Shown: piece after piece, positions 1 through 13,049 of the stretch
Numbering within the stretch: the first letter of the stretch is position 1
How the letters are laid out: the number at the start of each line of letters is the position of its first letter
Assembly: GCA_008477525.1 (NCBI GenBank)
Contig: SPDT01000003.1
Location: forward strand, 310,001-374,000
Source of the DNA: Hypomyces perniciosus
Lineage: Eukaryota > Ascomycota > Sordariomycetes > Hypocreales > Hypocreaceae
DNA: 64,000 bases
Direction of reading: 5' to 3'
Made by a program: the position numbers and the translations under genes
The notes under the pieces: model-generated
Told to the model about the DNA's origin: nothing
Databases searched by the model: none
What the model saw: the letters and a program-made list of their open reading frames with translations, nothing else

Positions 1-3000
1 CTATATAGAATAGGAATAATACTATTAATATTTAGTCGCTAAAAATGCTAGACTTTAGCAGGTAATTCACTAATAGTAAGCAGCTATTATAGACTTATAG
101 AACTAAGCACTGCCTATAACTAATCTAAACCCTATACTAAACTTTAAAGGAAACTAACCTTTAAAGGACTTAAAAGAATCGCTTAAAATATAACCCTTTA
201 AATACTTTAATAAAAGTATTATAGCACTTTAACTATTTTTTACTTAATTATATAACTATTTCACCTATTTCTTAACTAGCTATAATATAAAGACTAGTAA
301 GGTTCTTTTAGCTGCTAGATAACTTAAAGGGAATACTTTAAAGTAGTTTAAACCTACTTAAAGGGATTTCTTTAATAATAAAGCTAATACTAATAAGTAA
401 ATATAAACTATATTCGCTAATTATAATTAGTTTAAAGAAGAATTAAAGAATATCTTTAATAATATTAATAAAGAATACACTATAAAAAATAAACTTATAA
501 ACTTAATTTAAAAAAGAAAATACTTAAACTATACTATATACTTTAAAAACTATACTTTTAAAGTTAAGTGGGGAAACTTTACTTTTATTAAATACTTTTA
601 TAATAAACTTAAGCTGGAAATTAAAAGGGAAGCTTATAAGTTCCCCTGCAATAAAGGTATTATTAAATTTATTAAAAAATATATAAATACAGATAATTTA
701 TTTTATAAACTTTATTTAAATATAAAGAAAGGATAATAGTAATCTAGATAAGTTTATAAATATTAAGGATATATAAATTAAGGCAAAAAGCAATAAGAAT
801 ATATTATTAACTTTAACAATAAAAGACTTAATTAAATAGATTTAAATGCTATTTAAAAAGGAAAGGTAAAGGCTATTTGTTATAATTATAATAAACTAAA
901 ATACTTTTTAAAGGACTGTAAAGCTCTATAAAAGCTAAGAACTAATAAACCCTAAAAGCCTGCGCTAAAACCTAGATAAAAGGTTAATATAGTTTTAAAA
1001 GCTACCGATTATATATTATTTAACTAGACTATATACTATAATAATAGCTGCTTTATTTATAAATCTAGTAAAGATAAAAGTAGCTAGTATTTAAAATAAC
1101 TTAAAAAGATATCTATAATAAACTAAAGGGGATACTGGTTAAGACTTAGATTCTCGACTTTTAAAGGCATTTTTAGAGAAGATAAAGCGAATAGGTATTT
1201 ACTATACCTAGACAGTTTAATGGAACGAAATTTAAACTCTGATTATATAAAGTTAAACAGGGATAACAGTATCCCGGATAAATAAATAGTCGCTATAATC
1301 GACTACTGATATTTTAACTAAATTACTGCAGATAAAAAACAGAGTAATAGCAGTAACTTTAATAATAAAGATAAAAATAACCCTTTATAATATAGACTAT
1401 TACTATATAATATTATACTTTTAAAACTAGAAAATGTATTACCTATAAATAGTAACCTTAAAGGTAAGCTAAATAAATATTACCTAAACCTAATTAAGAG
1501 AATTGCTATAGGTATATAGCAAAATAGGATAAACCTATGCCTATATAAATAGCTTTATATGCAAAATAGAGTTAATAATAAAATAGCTGTTAAAGTTATT
1601 TTAGCTGCTTTAGCTATATAAGTGGAACCTATATATTTCTATATATAAAGAGACTACACTGTAAATAACTTTATTTATAAAGAACACTACACTATAGCTT
1701 AGGTCACTTGCATTGTATATAGGTGTATAGTATATTTTTAAAAAAAAGTAAAGTATAATGTATTTCTAATTAAAATCCTGTTCCACCCTATAGAATAAAT
1801 ATAAGATTATAATACTTTTAAAGAATAAATTATAACTATATAGTATCGAGACTTTAAAATTATTATTATTAAACTAAATACTAAAACCTTAAAAGAATAT
1901 TGTTAGCTATAAAGACTTAAAGGATACGAGTTTAAAGGATACTATATTTACCGCTAAGAGAAATTGATAGAGTAATACTTCCGCTATAATAAAAGGTTTA
2001 AATGCAATCGATAATACTATTTAAAGTGCAATAGCCTAAAGTATATTATATATAAACAAAATAAGTTACAGGATTGGCATTTATAATAAATTAATAATAT
2101 ATTATATTTATTACTAAACTATATATACTACTAGAAGGATAAATATACTATTTACCTATAGAAAAAACTTTAAAAATAGTAAATATAGAAGTATATAAAG
2201 TATAAACCTGCCTTAAAAGATAAAGAGATTAACTAGATTATAAAGGAACTGTATTAAAACCAGTTTAATTTCATTACTTATAAAGGAACTGCTTATAATA
2301 GGAAAAGGTGGCATTTACTTTAAGGAACCCCAATTAACTGCAAAATCTATGCAAAAAGAAAAGAATTAGGAAATAATTAATATTACTTATAAAAGGGCTA
2401 TAAAGTAATAATCAATAAGTTATATCTCTTAAAATATTAAATAATAAAAGTAATAATAAAGATTTACTATATTTTAAGTTAAAGATAATAATTAAGGGAT
2501 ATTGGCTATATATATTAATAGATAGCAGAGTAATAGGCAATTTTATTGCACTTATAATTATAAATCGCTTACAGTTACCTTAAAAAAAAAACCAAACTAT
2601 ATTAACTTTATTAGGCAGAAGGAGGAGCTTTTATATATAATAACGGATAGGTTAAGCGAAAGACTAATTATCTTAAACTTAAAATCGCCGAATATAAAGG
2701 AGTAGTTCCTTGCAATATAGCGAATATCGATAAGTATAATATCATTTTCAGTTATCTTTAGTTAAAACGCAATAACCTTAATATCTACTAGGAGGAGGGC
2801 TAGCTTTATTGGCGCAATAGCGAAACTCCCCTAGCGATTAAAACTATTAAAAAAGCTTTAGCTGCAGGGCAGAAATCCTATATAGAACCCCTAGGTATAT
2901 TAAAAAAAGGAATTAAAAAAGTTACCTTTAATTTAATTATAGAAATAATCTATTTAAAAATAAAACTTAAATAGAGTAAAGGGAAGGATAGATAAATTTA

Positions 3001-6000
3001 AAGAATAATTGCCTTATTATAGAAAGTATTTAACGATATTAATAAAATACTTAAAATAAAAAGCCCTAAAATAGCAGTATTACTAAAACAGCTGCAGAAT
3101 ATCTTTAAAGAATACTGGAAATATAATAAGCTATTTAAAGAAACACTTAATATAAAACTACTGGAATACAGTTAATAGGACTATATAATTAAGCTTAAAG
3201 ATAGTGTAAATATTACTTTTTATAAGATTTATAATCTAAATGAAAAAGAGCTTAAAAGCCTACGCGATTATTTAGACGATATATTAACTAAAGGGTATAT
3301 TTAACCCTCTTTATTAAAAGTAGGCTATTTTATTATATTTATATTAAAGAAAAGAGGTAAATTACAGTTAATTATAGATTACTAATAGCTTAATAAAGCT
3401 GCTGTTAAAGATAGAACTTTACTACTATTAATTATATAACTGCAGGATAGACTATATAAAAAAAAGTAGTTTATAGCGCTAAACCTTAAAGGCACTTATA
3501 ACTTTATCTAAATTAAAAAAAGATATAAATAAATAACCGCGTTTTGAACTAAATACAGGTTATTTAAATACCTAATTATACCTTTTAGATTTATTAATGC
3601 CCCTGCGATATTCTAAAAGATAATTAATAATATATTAAAAGAGTACCTCGATATCTTTATAGTTATTTACCTGGAAAATATCTTAATCTTCTCAGATACC
3701 TTTAAAGAATATAAAGTATATATCTATAAAGTATTATAGATACTATAAAATATTAAACTACTTATAGAATTAAAGAAATACAAATTCTATATACAGAAAG
3801 TTACTTTCTTAGAGTATATTATTACCTTTAAAGAAATTCATATAGATCTATTAAAAGTATAAGCAGTAAAAGACTGGCCTATACCTATAACAGTTAAAGA
3901 AGTCTAAAGCTTTTTAAAATTTGCTAATTATTATTAACGATTTATTAAAGGCTATAAAAGTATTGCACAGACTCTCTATAAACTTATTAAAAAGATTAAA
4001 AGTTTCTATAGGCATTAAATATATAAAACATATTTAATAAACTTAAATAATTTATTTTAAAAGAACCTATATTTATTATATTTAACTTATCTAAAGAAAT
4101 AAAAGTTAAAATAAATACTTTTAACTTTACTGTAAAAGCTTAATTTAGCTAAAAAGACAAGAATAGTAAGCTATGCCCTATTACCTTTTACTTTAAAGCA
4201 TTATATAGCGCAGAATTAAACTATTTAATATATAATAAAGAATTCCTCGCTATTCTTTTTACATTTAAAGAATAGCAATATTATTTACTAGGAGGAATAT
4301 ATAAAGTTAAAGTATATATTAACTATAAGAATATTGTATACTTCGTGACAGTTTAATAACTCTCTAGAAAATAGATCTGCTATATAGAATACCTATTAAA
4401 ATTCAACTATATCCTAATCCATTAAAAAGGATTTAAGAATAGATTAGCAGACGCGCTTAATAGATAAGCCGACTATAATTAAAAAAAGATTAAGTATACT
4501 AGGCAGATTTTAAAATAGACCTTTAAAGGATATTATTAATAAATAGCACTTTAAGTTATATATAAAGTATCCAGTAATAATACTATATTTTAATGCATTA
4601 AAGAGTATTATATTACCTAAAATAATAATAGATTCTTAAAAAATATAAAGTTTAATAAAAAAGGAATTTAATAATAAAATGGAAAGATTTAAATCTTAGA
4701 TAAACTCTAGAAGAATATAGTTATAGATGTTTATTAATATCCAGTATATAGATATAAAGGTATTCGCAAAACCTGTAAATAAATATAAAAGTACTTTAAG
4801 TTTTAAAGATTTAAAAAAGTAGTATAAAACATTATTTCTCGCTATATAACTTATAAAATAGTTAAACCCTTAAAATATAAACTATACAGTAAACTTTAAC
4901 CTTTACTAGTATTAGAATAACTATAAAAGTTAATTTTATTAGACTTTATCGTTAAACTACTACTATCTATTAAACTAAGAATAAAGATTAAATATAATAG
5001 TATTTTAGTAATTATAGACTAATTCACTAAATACTTTGACTTCCTTTTATATAAAAAAGTAATATATACAGAAATATTAGTTTATATATTTTTGCGATTT
5101 ATTGCAGTTAACTATATAATTCTAGCCAAGATTATTTCTAACTGAGGATTAACTTTTACGTTTAAATTCTTATAAGTATTTATAAATTAATTAAGTATAA
5201 ATTATAAGCTTAATACTATATATTACTTATAGATAGATAGTTAAATAAAATATATTAACTAAATTATTAAAGCTTATTTAAGAAGTTATATTAACTTTAA
5301 TTAAAATAATTAGGTAAAGAAGCTATTAATTGTATAAATATCCTATAATAGTAATATTTTAAAGTTAACTGGACTTAGCCTTATATACATTAACTATAGC
5401 TTTATACTAAATATATATAAAGCGCTAAAAAAAGGCCTATATATTAATAAAGTATAAATTAAAGCTGAAGATATAAAGCAGTTATATAAAGAAATGCAGG
5501 TATACTTTTATTTTATATAGGAAAAAATAAAGAAGTATACCGATAAGTATAGATTAAAGGGATTAATCTTTAAAGAGGGAGATATAGTCTACCTATATTA
5601 TTATTTACTAAAAGAAAAGACTGTAAATATTAAAATAATGCAACTAAGTAATAAATTAGATTTTAAGAAACTTAAACTTTACCTAGTTAAAATAGTCATT
5701 TTAAAAGTTACTTATAAACTTATACTACTAGACAGTATCTGAATTTACTTAGTATTTTATATTTCACTATTTAAGAAAGTATTATAAAATAAATTAAAGA
5801 TCAGACTAATTATAGACTTAATTAAAGTTTTATTAGTTAAAGAGGAATATAAAATTAAGGAAATTAAAGCTATAAAAATAGAACATAATAAACGCTAGTA
5901 TTTAGTAAAGTAAAAAAACTATAAAGAGGAATATAACTCCTAGGAACCTACTGAATACTTATTGAACGCTAAAACTAAATTTAAGCAGTTTCATTAGTCT

Positions 6001-6705
6001 TTAGGATTAAAGGACTTAAGTCTATAAAATTGTCGCCAAGCCTTAAAGAAGCTTAATTTACTTTAGCAGGCACCTTTAGCGATTAAAGATTAGTTACTAC
6101 CTCTGCTTCCTGGATAGATAAAGAGGGCGGTATACTCTCCTCCTTGTTTAGACCCTGTAAACCCTGTTTAAAAAGTTCGGTATATCGCTTATATACCTTT
6201 TTCTTAGTATGCCGAATACGGTTTAACTATCCTGCGGCTGCTGTAATTTGCAATTAAAGCTCCGCTAAATGAAAGTAAAGACCCTCCAGCTTCTCGCCTA
6301 CTTTATCCTCTTCCAGCTTAAGCTTTTTCTATTACTCGAGTATACGCATAACTAGAAAGGTTAATAGAAAAACATAAAGAAAGAAAAAGAGGAATATATA
6401 GGATAAAGCAACCAGAATACTATCGCAGGAATAGCCCTGATATATGCATTTACTATACCTTAAAGAGTTACTTGTTATCCGATAAACTAATTTCTTTTAG
6501 AAGTAAAAAGTGTAAGGTATATTAGCGGGATTGCCTTTAGAAAAAATTAAAGAAGTAAGTAAAGTATACTTATTAGATTTATAAGCGCGAGGTTTAGTAA
6601 TATAATCTGTTATAGTATTAGTATAAGAAGGGTAAAAGAAAATAATGGACAAAACTTATAAGGAACTAACAGGTCTTAAGGATAAGACTAATAGGAGGGG
6701 GATAT
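1..6705 (+). mobile_element. RIP-decayed Ty3/gypsy chromovirus interior (5' end outside window)
   Basis: AT-rich tract whose plus-strand conceptual translation still shows the Ty3/gypsy order. A capsid-like gag region lies at about 405-740. A CCHC zinc knuckle at 878-919 keeps both outer cysteines, but its second Cys and its His have become Tyr. Reverse transcriptase lies at about 3190-3860, with the YxDD site changed to Y-L-E-N at 3668-3679. RNase H is at about 4100-4470, an integrase core at about 4740-5480, and a chromodomain at about 5836-5985. All frames are broken, mostly by TAG/TAA where Gln is expected. Purine-rich AGGAGGGGGATAT just before 6706 is the polypurine tract. The chromodomain places it among chromoviruses, which by family knowledge target heterochromatin. 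No 5' LTR is visible. It cannot encode active protein. The 1.7-2.9 kb stretch between gag and RT was not resolved. Confidence 0.88.
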
Positions 6706-7084
6706 TGTGACTATATCTAAGACCTAGTTACAGGACCATGGCAGAACATCGGAGCCTCTGACTAATCACTGATAGATTGCGGCTATAAGCGCGATCTTAT
6801 AAAAAGGATTATTATACAGAACTGTGATCCTGGATTATTAGGATCGCTATGATTTAAACGATCCAAATACATTCATTATATATCTCTTTTATATATATAC
6901 AACTGGCTTATTACTTATTTAGTATAGTTACTTAAACAGTTATTAATAAATTGCATTTACCAGAACTGCCTATTCTACAGAATCGTGACTATATTACCCT
7001 GCTTAGTATTTATCCCTAACCTCTCTGTCAACATAAACCCACGAACCTCGGTTTATCCTTTAAGAATCAACCCAGATCGTTACA
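6706..7084 (+). repeat. 3' LTR of the gypsy chromovirus
   Basis: It begins TGTGAC and ends TTACA, directly after the polypurine tract at 6691-6705. Base-by-base reading against the better preserved copy at 25705-26090 shows mainly C-to-T and G-to-A differences, so it is a moderately RIP-mutated member of the same LTR family. Length is 379 bp against 386 bp in the preserved copy. Confidence 0.85.
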
Positions 7085-7594
7085 ATATTAAATAGAAAGG
7101 CAAGTTAGCTGCATTAAAGCCTTAGAAGATTTATAATGCAGTTCAGTTAATTTAAGCTCTGCCTTTTATTCCTGCGCCTTTAATCGCTTATACTTTAAAG
7201 TAATCTAAGATATTAAAGAATAAAAAAAAAGAATAATATAAAAAAGATAAAAATACTTATAAGTGCTTACTAGTACCCTAGAACTATCGCAAGAATAACC
7301 TTATCGGATGCACTCTTGGCATTAAAATACTTTATCTATTATCTTACAAATATACCTACAGGAATGATAATATAAATAAAGTATGGTTTTAAAACTTAAT
7401 TTTTCGATAAAAGACGTAAAGGCTAAACACTAAAGGGTCTTTAATGAATAAGTCTTTTTAATATAATTTATATTATTAGTACCGCGTATATAAGCAGGAA
7501 AAAGAAAAAGAACGTTATACTTATAAAGGGAGGTATAGTATTTATATAAAGCAGGCAAAGTCTTAAAGATAAAACTAATAAAAGGGGGATATTA
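7085..7594 (+). mobile_element. 3' tail of a second gypsy copy
   Basis: This parallels the untranslated tail of the first element (about 6350-6705). It shares the motif around AAGACTAATA and a purine tract (AAAAGGGGGATAT at 7580-7594) immediately before another LTR. No domain remains. It is probably the rest of an older copy into which the first element, or its LTR, was inserted or recombined. Confidence 0.65.
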
Positions 7595-7994
7595 TATTAT
7601 AACCTAACCCTTTTATAGCTGTATAAAGGGTTTAGAGCAATATATACCCTAAAAGAATAACAGAACAACCGACTAATTAGGAAAGATTACTTGGATTACT
7701 ATAAGCTATAGATCACTTAAATTATAGAGTGTAAGTTAAGGTAATCTAATATAACTGTAATCTATATATAATCTAAGTATATTTATATATATTTCCTTTA
7801 TATATAAAACTAAATAAATTGCAATTATTTAATATAGTTACTTAAACAGTTATTAATAAATTGCATTTACTAGAACCACCTATTCTATAGAGTTGTAACT
7901 ATATTACCCAGCTTAGTATTTATCCCTAACATCTCTGTTAATATAAACCCACAAGCCTTGGTTTATCCCTTAAGAATCAACCCGGATCGTCACA
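7595..7994 (+). repeat. Heavily RIP-mutated gypsy LTR
   Basis: The first 15 bases align with the preserved LTR at 25705 with only transitions (TG to TA, C to T, G to A). The end reads CGGATCGTCACA, as in the other copies. It is about 400 bp and noticeably more AT-rich than the copy at 6706, so it is likely the oldest of the three. The sequence directly downstream (about 8000) is LINE coding remnant, so this copy sits in a LINE. Confidence 0.8.
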
Positions 7995-7999
7995 ATATA

Positions 8000-8945
8000 G
8001 GCTAGGGAATAGTCGTTTACTATAAAGTAAAAGCAACTATAAATACTAAATGCTTTAATAATGCAGAGGTCTATAACGCAAAGGTATAGGCTGCCTTAAA
8101 GGCTATAAAGCTAATGGCTAAATATATAAAAGAAAACCGTACAATTTAAATAGCCTTCCTTTTCTTAAATAATTTATTAATTATTAATAAACTGCTTAAT
8201 AAGCCCCCTTTTTTTATATAAAAAGTATATATATACTTTTAGAAATTAATATAAAGTATCTTACCCTATAAAACCTTTATTGTATAGGTTTTAAAATATA
8301 AAGATATTATAGGTAATAAATAAGTTAACTGTTTAGCTAAATAAGGTATAGCCCTCCCTACTGCACTATAGAATTAGGCTATAATTATATATATTAAAAG
8401 ATAAATTAAAGAAAAAGTCGCAGAAGTAAAGGAGTAAGATTTGATTAGTAAAACCCTAGAAAGCTATAAACAATAAAGATTTAAGGCCTTAGCTTCCCCC
8501 CTAAAACTTAAACTCTTACGCTTTATCCTCTATAAGCTTCTAGCGGAAAGATTAAGATATAAGGACTTCTAGAAATACTATAAACGCTTCGGGTATAATA
8601 AAGAGTTTATCTATAAATGCAGTAAATCAAAGAGATAAAGCTATTTCGCGGAATATAAAATAGTTAAGCTTTTCCTTTTAGATATCCCCCTAAAAAAGAC
8701 CCCCCTCTTTTACCTACTCGGACCTACAGGAAGCAAAGCTTTCCAAAAACTAATAGAGGAAGCAGACCTTTATAGTCCTCCCCTGGCAGAAATAGACTAA
8801 CACTATTTAGATTAACCCTTTTTCCTTTATAAATTGAAACTCAGCAAATAGCGACGCAAGCCGCCAGCCCCTGACATCCTATTGCCTATAAGGGATTTAT
8901 GTAACTAGTTTACTTAGCGGATGTAAATAATAAAACAAACAAACA
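8000..8945 (+). pseudogene. Tad-like LINE 3' end (RNase H and C-terminal Cys/His region), RIP-decayed
   Basis: The plus-strand translation, with several in-frame stops, reads as an RNase H domain followed by a C-terminal module. It ends in a stretch (LLGPTGSKAFQKLIEEA) nearly matching the minus-strand fragment at 8946-9180. After the stop at about 8800 come about 100 nt of 3' UTR and an A-rich CAAA-type tail near 8928-8945, the usual 3' end of a non-LTR retrotransposon. An RNase H in a fungal LINE points to the Tad/I-like clades. The 5' part is absent, cut off by the gypsy LTR at 7994. Confidence 0.7.
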
Positions 8946-9180
8946 AACTCGTTTAGGCAATAGGTCGGTAGGAGCCAGGGGTCTAGACCCTGTTCGCTAT
9001 GTTTCGCTGGACAAAGGAAAATTTTATGTGTATTCTCAATCTATGTCTTGTAAAGGGGGACCATACGGGTTCGCCTCCTCCACCAGCTTCTGGAAAGCCT
9101 CGCTTCCCTTGGGTCCCAGGAGGTATGTGACGGGTCTCTCGCCCCTGGGCGTTTCGGGGAGGAAGCTCCTCACTTGTAAT
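8946..9180 (-). pseudogene. LINE 3' end, opposite-strand, little-mutated copy
   Basis: On the minus strand an open frame ends with LLGPKGSEAFQKLVEEANP and a stop near 9036, followed by a 3' UTR (9035 down to about 8946). That UTR is the inverted counterpart of the UTR of the neighbouring plus-strand copy (shared core TAGGCAATAGG). GC content is normal and the reading frame has no RIP-type stops. The homology ends near 9175, so only the last 45 or so codons survive. The two copies meet tail to tail. Confidence 0.7.
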
Positions 9181-9824
9181 AGTAATGTAATAGTACAGTG
9201 AATAAATAATAGTATTAACAAGGTTATCTTAATATATTTAACTGTTATAATACTAGCTGGTTTTCTATTTGTATAAGTTTAGGTAGATGCACCTTATATA
9301 TATAGTATACTAGTACTACAGAGTACGCAATGCTTATCTTGCTCCAGGATGTTGACTAATCAAAATGTAAGAAAATTCTGGATAGGCAGGGAGTCCCTAT
9401 TGCCAGGTAATTATAATTAACTTACTAGGCGCTTAAGTGATAGTTGACCATTCCATACTTCGTACTGTTTCGGGATATAGTCGGGGCGGCCATATACATA
9501 CGGTTATAGGGTGGATATAATGTTCATCTCGCTAAGCGGCGAGCTCTTGGCCAAGAGCTGTATGTCTTGAACCTTTTGGATTATTCTTATAAAGTGGAAG
9601 GACTGGAATCTACAGCAATATACGACTAACGCTATGATAATTTCGCCAAAACTTTTCTTTCTTATTGGTGCTGACTGATTGCATAAATAAAGGTACGGCT
9701 ACTTCGTAGTTCTAAAGAATTAGCTAGTCGTTAGCATAATCGATTCATCAAAGCTGGCTCCGAGTAGTCTGTCTAAATCTAAATGTGTATTAATAACGAA
9801 ATGCCTGCTTGCTTAGTGTATATA
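9181..9824. other. Intergenic, nothing recognised
   Basis: Mixed-composition sequence with scattered short open frames that show no coding character. No repeat or RNA gene was recognised. Confidence 0.5.
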
Positions 9825-10044
9825 CAGTCTACCCTCTGAATGATTCACATTTTGGTGCTTTCCCACGCTTAAAACCAGGGATTATATCCAATAAAATCAC
9901 AGGGACTAATCCGCAATTTGACCTCTAAAACGTCCAAGCACGAGTACTTAATGAGTATTATTAAGGTAAATTCCCGCTGTAGTCGGGTGAATACCACCAA
10001 GCAGGGGTAAAGTACCAAAATGTGAATCATTCAGGGGGAGACTA
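9825..10044. mobile_element. 220-bp MITE with about 50-bp terminal inverted repeats, TA target
   Basis: The left end (CAGTCTACCCTCTGAATGAT...) and the right end read as inverted copies of each other over about 50 bp with a few mismatches. Both are flanked by TA (9823-9824 and 10045-10046). TA duplication plus a terminus starting CAGT fits a Tc1/mariner-pogo type non-autonomous element. The last base of the right end is A where G is expected, a single transition. There is no coding capacity. Confidence 0.85.
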
Positions 10045-10046
10045 TA

Positions 10047-12430
10047 TGTCTTACCTATCACGGCACGGAGTATATCCCCCTACACTACGGAGTAGTAAAA
10101 TTTCTCTTAGAACTGAAAACCCATGGATGTCGTATGACAAAGAATTTAGAGCTATAGAGGCATGAGTGAGTCACCTGCTTATTGGAGAGTGGGTTGAGAG
10201 GGTATCCTATAAGGGGTTTAGCCTTGTATAATACTACGTAAGATGGAGACCTATTAGCCCGCTAATACCTCGAGTAATAAGGCAAGTTCGATCTTCACGC
10301 AAGTGAAGTCGGTTAACCGGAATAATAGGTAGCTCAGCCGGATAGGAAATTTTAACCACACCCCTCCCAATAGTCTTTAACTGGACAGGCGTAATTGGTG
10401 CAGCGTTGAATTCAGTACTAGTAATAGGGAACTTCGTGGGTAGGAGGAATTTCAGTTTCTCTGTCTCAAGCAGTACAAAAATTTTATCTAGAATCTGAAA
10501 ATACAACTCTCAAGGTTATGTGTTATTCGAGGATATCGTGTCTGCTTAGTTCGACTGGGTCACATTAGGTTCACACGACCCCCTTTCACTGTTCGTCAAT
10601 TATTCCATGATGACCCTGTCACGGGCGTCCTTCCTGCTGTTGGCAGCCGGGAAGGCCGGGTAATGCAGTCATGATAATCCGACTTGCAACAACCAAACAA
10701 GCATATCGAATGTCGTACCTCTCAAATATCCTCTCGGACCTCGATAGATTTCCTGGGGACTAGGATTTTTATCAGGATTAGAATCTGAGTCAGTGCTATA
10801 AGTCCTAGGTAACGCACTTCTTACAACCCATTATCTTACAAGCAATCGCATACACTCGTGGATAGAATCCAAGCCCAAGTGAGGGATGAGCTCACGATCT
10901 ACGGTGGGGATCAACGGTGGGGGCGCGTCCAACCCGGCTACACAACAGCCGGTCTGGCTAGTATTTCGTCTAGATCTTCGATCCGATGCTAGGACTCTTC
11001 AGGCGCTGATATAGACTACGTGCGTACCTATGAATTCTCGATGAGCAACCTCCTCGGCTCTTTTGACTCGTTGACGACGAGGTGCTGGTAGCCATTACCG
11101 ATACTTGTGAATTGTGGATCAAGTGTGCACAGACTGATTACAAAGTCGCCGACTAGATTGCTAAGAATAAGCGGCTAGGCAGAATCCAGCAGTGCTTTGA
11201 CTGGATGAAAACGACAGCGCGAAGTCTGCTGGAGTTGAGGGCCTTTTGAAAAGGTTGCAATTGGATAGAATTGGGCCTCGGAAAATTGGCGGACTGGAGT
11301 TGGAAGTTTGGGATGGAGAGTTGTCTATGACTTAGGGCAGCGCAGTGAAAAGGGGAGGGGGAGAGGGTCCAAGATATAGAAACGAAAGAAAAAAACCCGG
11401 GTAACCGTGCTGCATACTGACTGGGACTATGGATTGTATTTTAAGTAGAGAGCAGTTCATGATACACTTTTAGCAACCAAAGCATAAGCCACTTAGTTGA
11501 AACCTCTACTATCAATTCCCAGGTCGTCCAGCTTCCCCTCGATACTCCTCAAAATCTTCAGAACCTATCCGGTGATCTCGTCCACCGACACACCTGAATT
11601 CTGGCGCACCCTGGTAACGTTATTCTGGACGAAGCCAGCCCTGCCCGTATAGGATCAGCCAAGGAAGAGATCACGGACCCATTTGCCCCGATATCTACCT
11701 GGCGTACTACCTTGTGGCGTGGGAATATTGCGATATATATGTAAAGCATACAAAGGAAAAGTCCTCACTTGTTAAGCAATACCCGCCAGGTGACATCAGA
11801 GATAGTAGCTCCACGATGACCGACAAGGGTCTAAGACGATATGTATAGAGGGTATTTGTCCTTTCTTTGGGAAGTAGAGATCTCTTCCTCCCTAGAAACC
11901 AATAAAGTCTCTTTGTGTGCTACTATCTTGAGAACCAGCCGCGGCTCTTAGTGCCGCTCTCCCTCACTTCCTTCAACACCACCCGCTTCCTTGACATTAC
12001 CTTTGGACATTTATATTCAAATCAATTTATATACGATGTAATTCTCTACGTTTGCTCTAACACCTATCGCGACTTTCTCTTGTGTGGTATTGTTGCGTAA
12101 AGCGGATCGTGTAGTCAGCACATTCATTTCACTATACGGGTCGAAAGGCACCTGAATTCCTGCTCTGTTCATCGCTCCTGCTGATGTCTGAAGAACCATT
12201 GCCCCGTATCTTTGATAGTTTCCTCGCCAGCCACTTTATAGTGTATCTGGAACGCGTCGCGTTCCCCTGTTCCACATCTTTAGCTCCTCCTCGAGTTCCA
12301 CATCGCAATATCCTTCGTTTCCACTTCAACAGAGTTTTCCACCTAGTCTGCACTATCCGACAGGTATCAGCAACCTGGTTTGTATGTTTAATATCTAACC
12401 TTTAATCTATCCTTAATTCCTTTATATTAT
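10047..12430. other. Long gene-poor stretch
   Basis: Contains only short open frames on both strands (for example 10234-10506, 11558-11749 and 12017-12353). None shows a recognisable domain. A minus-strand stretch at about 12017-12350 can be read as protein-like only by changing frame, so it may be gene debris. A C/T-rich tract lies near 11870-11990. I see no RNA gene or repeat. Confidence 0.4.
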
Positions 12431-12775
12431 GAACATTTAACTAACTCAGTACTTTTAGAGCAAATCGTCGACGGCCGCATTAATTTTCAAGATATCCATG
12501 GCAAAGTCACTCGCCTTGATGTTGATGGCAAAGTTGAACTTGATGGCGGATGGGCCTTTGTCTGGACTACAGAATCCCTGGGGCGTATTTTTAAATGGCC
12601 TGCACACTATGGGTATGCGAAAGCGTTGGGCACCAAAACAATTAAGGATGCAGGTACTAATTACGAAGTCCTTTATGTTATATCCATGATACGATATTTA
12701 ATTACGGTAAATTATAATAGGCGACAATGTTATTCCGCAAGGGAATTGCCAGGCATAGGTACTATAGGCTAAAGT
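12431..12775 (+). pseudogene. Unidentified open frame without start codon
   Basis: A continuous plus-strand frame of about 114 codons ends at a TAA near 12775. It contains protein-like sequence (VELDGGWAFVWTTESLGRI, FKWPAHYGYAKALGTK) but no ATG near its start. I do not recognise the family. It may be the last exon of a gene whose upstream part is lost, or a fragment in a decayed region; the next item downstream is another gene relic. An overlapping ATG-initiated frame at 12498-12689 has a less convincing composition and is probably its shadow. Confidence 0.35.
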
Positions 12776-13049
12776 ATTGAATTAGCTAGTACTATACTTT
12801 ATATATAGAACATTTGCTTTGTATATATTTATATATATAAAGCAAACAAAAGAAAATCAATATGCCCGTATAACTTAAAATTTTGAATTTCAAGTTAAGT
12901 TTATACTTTTTATTTCTATTTCAAAGGTTGAAAGCTTTTTAGTTCATTAAATGGTAAATGACTTCCATAACTTATACGTCATAATTACATGTTATCAGAT
13001 TAACTTTAGTCAACTTATTGATTCACACAAGTCAATGTAAAGTAATACA

